DNA of 12,805 nt from DAOUBP01 sp034432655 (GTDB lineage: Bacteria > Chloroflexota > Anaerolineae > CG2-30-64-16): positions 1-12,805 of the forward strand of contig DAOUBP010000080.1 in NCBI GenBank assembly GCA_034432655.1. The letters run 5' to 3'. Within the stretch, counting starts at the first letter, position 1, and every line of letters begins with the position of its first letter. The position numbers and the translations under genes are program-made. Under the pieces are notes generated by a model, which saw nothing but the letters and a program-made list of their open reading frames with translations, searched no databases and was not told the DNA's origin. Below are positions 6,544-12,780 of the stretch, piece after piece.

Positions 6544-7095
6544 CTACTCAACCACCACCGGCTCCAGCAGGCCGTCAGGGAGCGCCACACGCATCACCCG
6601 GGCGCTGAGATTGACGCTCAGCACCACCTCGCGTAGCGCCGGGATCAACACTTCGCCCAAGGGGCCGTGTACCACGTACACATCGTTGGCCGGCGTAAAA
6701 AGAACCTCCACCAGCTGGCCCAACTCGTCGCCTGCTTCGGTCACCACACGCAGGCCGATCAGGTCGTGCACGTAGTTTTCATGCTCCCCCAGAGGCATCG
6801 CCTCCTCTTCCGGGACCAGTAAGTACAGCCCGCGCAGCAGCTCGGCCGCATTGCGATCGGCGACCGAAACAAAGCGCACCAGCATCCGCCCCTGATGCGG
6901 CCGGGAAGTCGCCACCTCCACGGGAACCGCAGCAGGGTCATCGGTGCTGCGGCCCAGGTAGAGCCTGCTGCCGGGGCGATAGCGTTCCATGAAGTCGGTC
7001 ATGATCTCGACCTTGACCTCACCGCGGATGCCATGTGGCGCCACGATGTGGCCAACAGCCAGATAGCCGACCGCTTCTTTACGTTTGCCCGTCAT
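6544..7095 (-). CDS. rimM: Ribosome maturation factor RimM
   Basis: RimM assists assembly of the 30S head by binding ribosomal protein S19 and aiding 16S rRNA 3' domain maturation. With the ATG at 7095 the protein has 183 residues, normal for the family. The N-terminal RimM barrel covers about 8-95 (LAVGHIVAPHGIRGEVKV at 12-29) and the C-terminal PRC-barrel about 103-178 (HDLIGLRV at 110-117, PANDVYVV at 135-142, IPALREVV at 151-158). An in-frame start at 7170 would lie inside khpA and add an unrelated 25-residue stretch, so it was rejected. The gap to khpA is only 10 bases and the Shine-Dalgarno match is poor, so translational coupling to khpA is likely. In many bacteria rimM is followed by trmD and rplS; here neither follows. 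Confidence 0.94.
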   Translation of the reverse strand: MTGKRKEAVGYLAVGHIVAPHGIRGEVKVEIMTDFMERYRPGSRLYLGRSTDDPAAVPVEVATSRPHQGRMLVRFVSVADRNAAELLRGLYLLVPEEEAMPLGEHENYVHDLIGLRVVTEAGDELGQLVEVLFTPANDVYVVHGPLGEVLIPALREVVLSVNLSARVMRVALPDGLLEPVVVE

Positions 7096-7105
7096 TCTAC
7101 GCTTT

Positions 7106-7333
7106 TCAGACGATCTCCAACACGACCCGTCGGTCGCCGGCAGCGACCCGCAGTAGTGTGCGCAACGCATTTGCCACGCGGCCGTCCTTGCCGATCACCC
7201 GCCCCATGTCGTCCCGGTCAACATGTAACTCGAGCATGGTGACGTTGGCCCCGCGCGTTTCCTTGACGCGCACTTTGTCGGGCTTCTCGACCAATTGCTT
7301 GGCGATGTACTCGATCAGCTCTTTCTCTTTCAC
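7106..7333 (-). CDS. khpA: KH-domain RNA-binding protein KhpA (YlqC family)
   Basis: This is a 75-residue single KH-domain protein. In Gram-positive bacteria KhpA pairs with KhpB/Jag, binds RNAs and affects cell division and envelope growth. The KH core is visible as MGRVIGKDGRVANALRTLL (43-61), with the GKDG loop at 48-51. The start is GTG at 7333, preceded by GGAGG at 7340-7344 with 6-base spacing. Its location between rpsP and rimM is the conserved place for this family, which supports the call. The 98-bp spacer to rpsP holds competing hairpins. Confidence 0.93.
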   Translation of the reverse strand: MKEKELIEYIAKQLVEKPDKVRVKETRGANVTMLELHVDRDDMGRVIGKDGRVANALRTLLRVAAGDRRVVLEIV

Positions 7334-7364
7334 CGTCAGCCTCCGCGTTTGGCTTGAATAAGAA

Positions 7365-7396
7365 CCCGGTCACCCCAGATCACCGGGCCTGACCGG
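7365..7396 (-). other. Competing hairpins in the rpsP-khpA spacer
   Basis: Two stems share sequence and cannot form together. CCCGGT/ACCGGG uses 7365-7370 with 7383-7388 (6 bp). CCGGTCA/TGACCGG uses 7366-7372 with 7390-7396 (7 bp). They lie in the 98-bp gap between rpsP and khpA. No U-run follows, so a terminator role is not supported. A processing or stability element is possible, and chance in G+C-rich DNA is also possible. Confidence 0.3.
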
Positions 7397-7431
7397 CTTC
7401 CTGCGCGGCCACAGAGCGAACAGCTGGCGGC

Positions 7432-7698
7432 TCAGGCCGCTGCGGCTTGCGGCGCAGCTTCGTAGACCCCGGCGGCCTTGAGCAACCGCGCCACGGCCTC
7501 GCTGGGCTGCGCGCCCACGCTCAACCAGTACCGGGCACGCTCCACGTCAATGCTGACCGTCTCAGGGTCGGTGAGCGGGTTGTAAAAACCGATGTTCTCG
7601 ATGATGCGGCCATCGCGCGGCGCGCGTTGATCGGCAACAACCACGCGATAGGACGGCTGCTTCTTCGCGCCTTGACGGCGCAGACGAATTCGTACCAT
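7432..7698 (-). CDS. rpsP: 30S ribosomal protein bS16
   Basis: bS16 is a primary assembly protein of the small ribosomal subunit, bound to the 5' and central domains of 16S rRNA. The 88-residue protein shows the family start VRIRLRRQGAKKQPSYRVVV (2-21), RDGRIIENIGFYNPL (28-42) and the helix ERARYWLSVGAQPSEAV (53-69). The C-terminus is a short Ala-rich tail. The ATG at 7698 has two purine-rich sites upstream, AGGAG at 7701-7705 (too close) and AAGGAGA at 7707-7713 (9-base spacing, the likely ribosome binding site). It follows ffh by 112 bp and precedes khpA by 98 bp, the conserved order of this cluster. Confidence 0.97.
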   Translation of the reverse strand: MVRIRLRRQGAKKQPSYRVVVADQRAPRDGRIIENIGFYNPLTDPETVSIDVERARYWLSVGAQPSEAVARLLKAAGVYEAAPQAAAA

Positions 7699-7755
7699 TT
7701 CTCCTGTCTCCTTACGGTGATATGGGACGCAGAGGGTCCCGAATGCTTGCTAACC

Positions 7756-7804
7756 CGCCCGGGCAAAAACACTTTCCTCGCAGAAACCTGGTTTGACCCG
7801 GGCG
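7756..7804 (-). other. Inverted repeat in the ffh-rpsP spacer
   Basis: The 112-bp gap between ffh and rpsP contains arms CGCCCGGG (7756-7763) and CCCGGGCG (7797-7804) separated by 33 bases. Each arm contains a self-complementary GC core, so pairing may be incidental. A smaller stem, GGGAC/GTCCC (7724-7728 with 7736-7740), lies just upstream of the rpsP ribosome binding site. I see no convincing promoter in this gap. Confidence 0.25.
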
Positions 7805-7810
7805 AGATTA

Positions 7811-9139
7811 TCAACGAAACATATCCATCAGGCCACGCATGCCCCGACCGCCTGAACCCAGCTGCTTCATCATGCGCTGCATCTGGCGGAACTGGTTCAG
7901 CAGGTCGTTGACCTCGGGCACCGTGGTCCCCGACCCGTGCGCAACGCGGCGCTTACGGCTGGCGTTGAGGATGCGCGGGTCACGCCGTTCGGCCGGCGTC
8001 ATGGAGTTGATGATCGCCTCGATCCGGCGCAACTGCTGATCGGTGACATCCGGCGCCAGATCCCTGGTCATGCGGCCCATGCCTGGGATCATCTCCAGCA
8101 ACTGGGTGAGGGGCCCCATCTTCTTCAGCTGCTGTAGTTGTTTGAGAAAATCCTCCAGGTTGAACTCCCCTTTGACCAACCGGCGGCTCATCTTCTCGGC
8201 TTCAGCGCGATCTACCGTCTCGCTGGCCTTTTCGAGAAGGGTGAGCATGTCGCCCATGCCCAGGATACGGGTGGCCAGGCGGTCTGGATGGAACACCTCC
8301 AGCGCGTCCGGTTTTTCGCCAACCCCCAGGAACTTGATCGGCACACCGGTGACCTCGCGCATGGAAATGGCAGCCCCGCCCCGGGCGTCACCGTCCACTT
8401 TGGTGAGGATCAGCCCGGTCAGCCCCACGCGCTCATGGAAGCCTTTCGCCACGTTGACCGCTTCCTGGCCGGTCATGGCGTCGGCCACCAACAGCACTTC
8501 CTGGGGCTTGACCAGCGCCTTGATGCGCTCCAGCTCGGCCATCATCTCTTCACTGATCTGCAAACGGCCGGCCGTGTCCAGGATGACCACATCGTAAGCG
8601 CCCTCTTTGGCCCGTTGCACCGCATGACGCACAATCTCCGGCGGAGGCACCTTCGTGCCCTCGCTGTGCACCGGGATGTCAAGCTGCTTGCCCAGCACCT
8701 CTAGCTGGGTAACCGCAGCCGGCCGATAGGTATCGGCCGCTACCAGCAAGGCGCGCTTGTTGCTCTTACGCAGCATCAACGCCAGCTTAGCGGCCATGGT
8801 CGTCTTGCCGGAGCCTTGCAACCCCACCAGCATCACTACGTGCGGCGCAGGCCCTGAAAGGTCCAGCCGGGCGGGCTCACCCAACGTCCGCAACAGCTCC
8901 TCGTGCACGATCTTGACCACTTGCTGCGCGGGGGTCAGGCTGGACATCACCTCGGCACCCACTGCGCGCTCACGCACCCTGGCTATCAGTTGCTTCACAA
9001 CCTTGAAGTTGACATCGGCTTCCAGCAGCGCCAGGCGCACCTCGCGCAGGGCCGCATCCACGTCTTGCTCGGTCAAGCGACCGCGCGACGCCAACCGGTC
9101 AAAAACCGCATTGAGTTTGGTTTGCAGACTCTCGAACAT
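7811..9139 (-). CDS. ffh: Signal recognition particle GTPase Ffh (SRP54)
   Basis: Ffh binds signal peptides of nascent membrane proteins and, with 4.5S RNA and FtsY, delivers ribosomes to the translocon. The 442-residue protein has the N domain (about 1-88), the G domain (about 98-295) and the M domain (about 320-435). GTPase motifs are GLQGSGKTT (106-114), DTAGR (188-192) and TKVDGDARGG (246-255), with AADTYRP at 134-140. The M domain has GMGRM (353-357), the RNA-binding RKRRVAHGSGT (395-405) and a Met-rich C-terminus. The ATG at 9139 begins the normal N-domain sequence (MFESLQTKL); the Shine-Dalgarno match is weak. A good promoter (9209-9237) and a leader hairpin lie upstream. It is the first gene of the ffh-rpsP-khpA-rimM cluster. 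Confidence 0.97.
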   Translation of the reverse strand: MFESLQTKLNAVFDRLASRGRLTEQDVDAALREVRLALLEADVNFKVVKQLIARVRERAVGAEVMSSLTPAQQVVKIVHEELLRTLGEPARLDLSGPAPHVVMLVGLQGSGKTTMAAKLALMLRKSNKRALLVAADTYRPAAVTQLEVLGKQLDIPVHSEGTKVPPPEIVRHAVQRAKEGAYDVVILDTAGRLQISEEMMAELERIKALVKPQEVLLVADAMTGQEAVNVAKGFHERVGLTGLILTKVDGDARGGAAISMREVTGVPIKFLGVGEKPDALEVFHPDRLATRILGMGDMLTLLEKASETVDRAEAEKMSRRLVKGEFNLEDFLKQLQQLKKMGPLTQLLEMIPGMGRMTRDLAPDVTDQQLRRIEAIINSMTPAERRDPRILNASRKRRVAHGSGTTVPEVNDLLNQFRQMQRMMKQLGSGGRGMRGLMDMFR

Positions 9140-9158
9140 AGCCGTTCACTCGCGCAAA

Positions 9159-9178
9159 GGCCGGCCCTCAGGCCGGCC
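9159..9178 (-). repeat. Perfect 8-bp hairpin with TGAG loop in the ffh leader
   Basis: Arms 9159-9166 and 9171-9178 are GGCCGGCC on both sides of a 4-base loop that reads TGAG on the minus strand. It lies between the ffh promoter and start codon, so it would be part of the 5' untranslated RNA. It is followed by only three T residues and then GCGCG. The shape (short GC stem, TGAR loop) matches the hairpins at 22-106 and 12738-12780. A 7-base direct repeat, AGCCGTT, flanks it at 9140-9146 and 9185-9191. Confidence 0.7.
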
Positions 9179-9208
9179 CCCTACAGCCGTTACACGCCAG
9201 TTATTACG

Positions 9209-9237
9209 ATTGTACGAGGGATTGCGTTTTTCGTCAA
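9209..9237 (-). promoter_or_regulatory. Sigma-70-type promoter for ffh
   Basis: On the minus strand TTGACG (9232-9237, five of six consensus bases) and TACAAT (9209-9214, five of six) are separated by exactly 17 bases. The expected start is near 9202, giving a leader of about 63 bases that contains the hairpin at 9159-9178. This promoter overlaps the plus-strand promoter of the CBM48 gene. Confidence 0.75.
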
Positions 9238-9251
9238 GTCCGTGTTATAAT
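9222..9251 (+). promoter_or_regulatory. Extended -10 promoter for the CBM48 gene
   Basis: A perfect TATAAT at 9246-9251 is preceded by TG at 9243-9244, forming the extended -10 motif TGTTATAAT. A partial -35, TTGCGT, lies at 9222-9227 with an 18-base spacer. The start is expected near 9258, about 33 bases before the ATG at 9291. Its -35 region lies inside the spacer of the divergent ffh promoter. Confidence 0.72.
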
Positions 9252-9290
9252 TTTCCAGGTACAATTACCATCCCGGTGAGGAAGGCGCCC

Positions 9291-9587
9291 ATGATCTACA
9301 AAGAGCCGCTCGACAACGGTCAAGTGCGCGTGACATTCGAGTTACCTTCCAGCCTGTGGGCCGAACGCGTCAACCTGGTGGGCGATTTCAACGACTGGGA
9401 CACCACCAGACATGAGATGCAGCAAGCGCGCGACACAGGTAACTGGCGGATCACCCTGGTGCTGCCAGCTGGTCGGGAATATCAGTTCCGGTACCTGGTC
9501 AACGGCCGGGAGTGGCAAAACGAATGGCATGCGGACAAGTACGTGCCAAATCAGTACGGGTCGGATAACTCTGTAATCGTCACCTGA
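9291..9587 (+). CDS. Stand-alone CBM48 / isoamylase early-set domain protein
   Basis: This 98-residue protein is one immunoglobulin-like early-set domain of the CBM48/isoamylase N-terminal type, related to the glycogen-binding domain of AMPK beta subunits. Signature segments are VNLVGDFNDWD (27-37), NWRITLVLPAGREYQFRYLV (51-70), NGREWQNEWHADKYVPNQYG (71-90) and SDNSVIV. The conserved aromatic residues (W36, W52, Y64, F66, Y68, W75) could bind alpha-glucan, as family knowledge suggests. No catalytic domain, signal peptide or membrane segment is present, so it is probably cytoplasmic. The ATG at 9291 has GAGGAAGG at 9278-9285 upstream and its own extended -10 promoter. It is the only plus-strand gene here and meets the M50 protease gene tail to tail with no gap. 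Its partner and function are unknown; glycogen binding is inferred. Confidence 0.88.
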   Translation: MIYKEPLDNGQVRVTFELPSSLWAERVNLVGDFNDWDTTRHEMQQARDTGNWRITLVLPAGREYQFRYLVNGREWQNEWHADKYVPNQYGSDNSVIVT

Positions 9588-10685
9588 TCAACCGACCACC
9601 ACCAGAGGCGCCGGGACGAACACGAGCACCAGGATCACCCCCATTACAAAAGCCAGCAGCTTCTGACGGCCGGTCAGCTCCGTGATGTCGTCCAGAGGCA
9701 TATCTTGCACTCTACCGACCAGCAACAGCAACCCCAGCACCACCAGCCATCCGGTCCACACAAACGACAACCCCGCCAGAATCACCATGACGATCCAGCC
9801 CAAAACACGCGCGCGCTGGCGGCCCAAAAGCGCATAGGCGATGTGGCCGCCGTCCAGCTGGCCCACCGGCAGGAGGTTCAAACCCGTGACCAACAGCCCC
9901 GCCCAACCGGCAAACGCCACCTGATGGATGAACACATCCTCGCCGCCCGACGGCAAGAACCGGCCAAACATCAGTACCTTCATGGCCGCATACAAGAGGG
10001 AGTTCCCCTCCAGCGAATAGGGGCCAGCGGGCAAGGGCTGCACCTGGCTCATGCCGAGCCCGATCCATAACAGCGGGATGGCCAGCACCAGACCAGCCAA
10101 CGGCCCGGCCGCGCCGATGGCCAGCAGATGCCGGCGGTTACGGATGGGCGCGCCGGCCGTGATCACGGCGCCCAAGGTGCCGAAGATGCTGATGGGCAAC
10201 GGGATGAAATACGGCAAGCTGGTGGGGCTGCCCAACCGCCGCGCGGTGAGGTAATGGCCGAACTCGTGCGCGAGCAGGATCGTCAGCAGCGTGGCCGCGA
10301 ACGGGAGCCCATCCAGCAGGTTCCAGTTGACCGCCACCAACCCCTCGACCATCTGCGCGCCGGCAAACAGGCACGAAAGCAGGGTGAGGCCGAAAAGAAT
10401 CAGCGCCAGGGCCACCCGGGGAGGCGCCGGCCGGAATGTTAAAGGTAACGCCAACAGCTCCTCGCCGTCGGCATCGGTCCGGCGGCGAAGCAGCGGCGTG
10501 CGGCCCAACGGCTGCAAGTGCTCTGCCAGCCATTCCCAGGCCTCGTGCGCCGGAACGAGCAGCCGGCCGCGCACGCGGATCGAGTCCCCGGGCGGCATGC
10601 CCACGGTGACATCATCAACGGCCATCACCTGCGCGGCCACGGCTGCTACTGCACCTGCAACTGAACGTCCGTCTTCGAGTGCCAT
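9588..10685 (-). CDS. Site-2 protease family M50 membrane metalloprotease (EGY-like)
   Basis: This is a polytopic zinc metalloprotease that cuts within or near the membrane. Its 365 residues comprise an N-terminal soluble region (about 1-88) and roughly six to seven hydrophobic segments (about 91-113, 127-148, 158-179, 187-211, 254-275, 295-325, 341-364). The zinc-binding motif HEFGH is at 140-144 inside the second segment. The second conserved motif, NLLPVGQLDGGH, is at 270-281 and supplies the third zinc ligand, an Asp. GTLGAVI at 169-175 is also typical of the EGY-like branch. No PDZ domain is seen, unlike RseP. The ATG at 10685 has a poor ribosome binding site; an ATG at 10625 is possible and would remove 20 residues. 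It follows ftsH by 53 bp, suggesting cotranscription. Its substrate is unknown. Confidence 0.92.
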   Translation of the reverse strand: MALEDGRSVAGAVAAVAAQVMAVDDVTVGMPPGDSIRVRGRLLVPAHEAWEWLAEHLQPLGRTPLLRRRTDADGEELLALPLTFRPAPPRVALALILFGLTLLSCLFAGAQMVEGLVAVNWNLLDGLPFAATLLTILLAHEFGHYLTARRLGSPTSLPYFIPLPISIFGTLGAVITAGAPIRNRRHLLAIGAAGPLAGLVLAIPLLWIGLGMSQVQPLPAGPYSLEGNSLLYAAMKVLMFGRFLPSGGEDVFIHQVAFAGWAGLLVTGLNLLPVGQLDGGHIAYALLGRQRARVLGWIVMVILAGLSFVWTGWLVVLGLLLLVGRVQDMPLDDITELTGRQKLLAFVMGVILVLVFVPAPLVVVG

Positions 10686-10738
10686 CTGTCAATCACTGTC
10701 CTCAACCACTGACGTCCACTAAGAACGGCCTTGTCCGG

Positions 10739-12652
10739 TCAATCGGCCTTGACGCAGACCCGTTCAATGTTCTCCAATGCCGCCTTGACGGCCTCGCCGT
10801 CCACCGTCTCACACCGCAACAGCTCTTGCGTCAAACGCTCCAGCGCCGGCCGGTGCTGCTGCAACAGGTCCTGCGCCCGCTGATATTGCTCCTCGATGAT
10901 GCGCTTCACCTCGGCGTCAATCAGCTTGCGCGTCTCCGGGCTCAGGCTGGCGCTTTCCTCGATCGGCCCGCCGAGATATTGCAGTTGTTGTCCGGCGTAG
11001 CGCACCGAGCCGAGCGCCTCGCTCATGCCGAACTCCGTGACCATGCGCCGGGCCAGCTCAGTGGCGCGCATGATGTCGTCGCTGGCACCGGTGCTGACCT
11101 TCCCGTACACGATCTTCTCGGCAGCGCGGCCACCCATAATGGTGGCAATGCGGTCGAGCAGCTCGTCCTCCCGCACCAGATAGCGGTCCTCTTGTGGCAT
11201 CTGCATGGTATAGCCCAGGGCGCCACGGGTGCGCGGCACGATGCTGATCTTGCTCACCGGGTCGCCGTGCGGCACCAGGGCGGCTACCAACGCGTGGCCG
11301 GCCTCATGATAAGCGACTGCCTGACGGACATCGTCGCTCATAACACGTGTGCGCTTTTCCAGGCCGGCCACGACGCGCTCGATGGCCGCTTCAAAATCGG
11401 CCAGGGTGACGGCATCTGCCTTGCGCCGCGCCGCCAGCAGGGCAGCCTCGTTCATCACATTGGCCAGGTCGGCGCCGGAAAAGCCCGGGGTCATGCGCGC
11501 AGCTTTCTCGATGTCAAAGTCCGGGGCCAGTTTGATCCCCTTGCTGTGGATGCGCAGAATCTGCTGGCGGCCGATCAAGTCCGGGTTGCCCACGGTCACC
11601 TGGCGGTCGAAGCGGCCGGCCCGCAGCAGCGCGGGATCCAATACCTCGGGCCGGTTGGTGGCCGCCATAATGATCACCGGCGCGCTGGTGCTGGATTTGA
11701 AGCCATCAATCTCCGCCAGCAACTGGTTCAGGGTTTGCTCACGTTCGTCGTTGCCGCCGATCCGTATGGCGCCGGCGCGGCTCTGTCCGATCGCGTCAAT
11801 CTCGTCAATAAAGACGATCGCCGGCGCGGCCTTGCGGGCCTGCTCGAACAGATCACGCACGCGCGCTGCGCCCACCCCCACAAACATCTCCACGAACTCC
11901 GAGCCGCTGGTCTGAAAGAAGGACACCCCTGCTTCGCCGGCCGTGGCCTTGGCCAACAGAGTCTTGCCGGTGCCCGGGGGGCCCACCAGCAGCACCCCCT
12001 TGGGGATGCGGCCACCCAGCTTGGAGAACTGCTCCGGGTTCTTCAGGAATTGGATGATCTCCTGCAGCTCGGCGATGGCCTCATCGGCGCCGCCCACATC
12101 CTTAAAGGTGACCCCCACATCTTCCGGCTTCACCTCGGTGGCCTTGCTCTTGGCGACCCCGAAGACGCCGCCCAGGCCACCCATGCCGCCGGAGCGCGCG
12201 CGAAACAGGAAATACCAAAAGACACCCAATAAGCCCAGCGGCAGGATCCACGAGAGCAACAGCGCGCCGGCCGGGCTGGGCGGCCGGGCAAAGCGATATT
12301 TGATCCCCGCCGCCTGCAGGTCTTCGATCAACTTGGGATCGCTCCCCGGCGCCATCACCGTGTCAAAACGCAGCACCTCTGGGGTGGCGCCTGGCTCGGG
12401 ATTCTTCATCTCGCCGATGATGTCGTTCTGATTGATGACCACGCTGATGATCTCGCCGCGGGCCAGCTTTTCGCGAAACTCGCTGTACGGGATCTCCACC
12501 GCTTGCATCGTCGGCGCCAGGATAAAAGTCTGAAACAGCCAGAGCACGATGAGGCCCACCAGGAGGTAAGTGATGGTGTAGCGCATCTGGCGCTGCATCT
12601 GTTCCTGACGCTTGCGTTCTTCTTCGGGATCGGGTTTCCGGTTTTCTGGCAT
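10739..12652 (-). CDS. ftsH: ATP-dependent zinc metalloprotease FtsH
   Basis: FtsH is a membrane-anchored hexameric AAA+ protease that extracts and degrades membrane and some soluble proteins. From the ATG at 12652 the protein has 637 residues. It has transmembrane helices at about 26-47 and 129-150 with an extracytoplasmic domain between, and a Gly-rich linker at 154-166. The AAA+ module (about 180-430) has Walker A GPPGTGKT (224-231), pore loop MFVG (256-259), Walker B VFIDEID (280-286) and second region of homology ending GRFDR (346-350). The M41 protease domain has HEAGH at 449-453 and the expected third zinc ligand near D526 in GASDD. The start is supported by GAAAGG at 12660-12665 (7-base spacing); an ATG at 12730 would prepend 26 residues without family resemblance. 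The leader contains a 7-bp hairpin. Confidence 0.97.
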   Translation of the reverse strand: MPENRKPDPEEERKRQEQMQRQMRYTITYLLVGLIVLWLFQTFILAPTMQAVEIPYSEFREKLARGEIISVVINQNDIIGEMKNPEPGATPEVLRFDTVMAPGSDPKLIEDLQAAGIKYRFARPPSPAGALLLSWILPLGLLGVFWYFLFRARSGGMGGLGGVFGVAKSKATEVKPEDVGVTFKDVGGADEAIAELQEIIQFLKNPEQFSKLGGRIPKGVLLVGPPGTGKTLLAKATAGEAGVSFFQTSGSEFVEMFVGVGAARVRDLFEQARKAAPAIVFIDEIDAIGQSRAGAIRIGGNDEREQTLNQLLAEIDGFKSSTSAPVIIMAATNRPEVLDPALLRAGRFDRQVTVGNPDLIGRQQILRIHSKGIKLAPDFDIEKAARMTPGFSGADLANVMNEAALLAARRKADAVTLADFEAAIERVVAGLEKRTRVMSDDVRQAVAYHEAGHALVAALVPHGDPVSKISIVPRTRGALGYTMQMPQEDRYLVREDELLDRIATIMGGRAAEKIVYGKVSTGASDDIMRATELARRMVTEFGMSEALGSVRYAGQQLQYLGGPIEESASLSPETRKLIDAEVKRIIEEQYQRAQDLLQQHRPALERLTQELLRCETVDGEAVKAALENIERVCVKAD

Positions 12653-12670
12653 AGTTCGACCTTTCATTAA

Positions 12671-12688
12671 CGCGGAATCTGTTCCGCG
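12671..12688 (-). other. Small hairpin in the ftsH leader
   Basis: Arms CGCGGAA (12671-12677) and TTCCGCG (12682-12688) form a perfect 7-bp stem with a 4-base loop (TCTG on the plus strand). It sits 19 bases upstream of the ftsH start codon and just outside the ribosome binding site. It could modulate ftsH translation or mRNA stability; no experimental sign is available from sequence. Confidence 0.45.
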
Positions 12689-12737
12689 ACCTGACAAAGC
12701 TAATAGGGAACGCGGATAGAACACGCACAATCGGAGC

Positions 12738-12780
12738 GCGGCATCCTCAGATGCCGCCTGTTCGCATCTGAGGATGCGAA
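12738..12780. repeat. Mirror-image pair of hairpins with TGAG loops upstream of ftsH
   Basis: Hairpin A (12738-12757) has arms GCGGCATC/GATGCCGC and loop CTCA, read TGAG on the minus strand. Hairpin B (12761-12780) has arms TTCGCATC/GATGCGAA and loop TGAG on the plus strand. Both share the core GCATC-TGAG-GATGC but in opposite orientation, so 12741-12754 and 12764-12777 are also a perfect 14-bp inverted repeat. Outer stem bases differ between the two yet stay paired. This resembles the paired units of REP/BIME-type repeats. Confidence 0.75.

Noticed and set aside
7096..7170. A longer RimM starting at 7170
   Set aside because: The added residues overlap khpA in another frame and do not look like RimM; the family sequence starts right after the ATG at 7095.
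7427..7440. GCGGC/GCCGC hairpin over the rpsP stop codon with TGA in the loop
   Set aside because: The 5-bp stem comes from Ala/Gly-type codons at the gene end and is expected by chance at this G+C content.
10679..12232. A 517-codon open frame on the plus strand antisense to ftsH
   Set aside because: It is a shadow of the G+C-rich ftsH coding sequence; its translation has no recognisable domain and ftsH itself is complete with all catalytic motifs.
12653..12730. A 26-residue N-terminal extension of FtsH from an upstream ATG
   Set aside because: The extension has no Shine-Dalgarno sequence, runs over the leader hairpin and resembles no FtsH N-terminus; the ATG at 12652 has GAAAGG at proper spacing.
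12689..12730. Possible ftsH promoter (TATTAG with a distant TTGTGC)
   Set aside because: The -10 matches only four of six bases and the spacer would be 19, so it is not strong enough to annotate.
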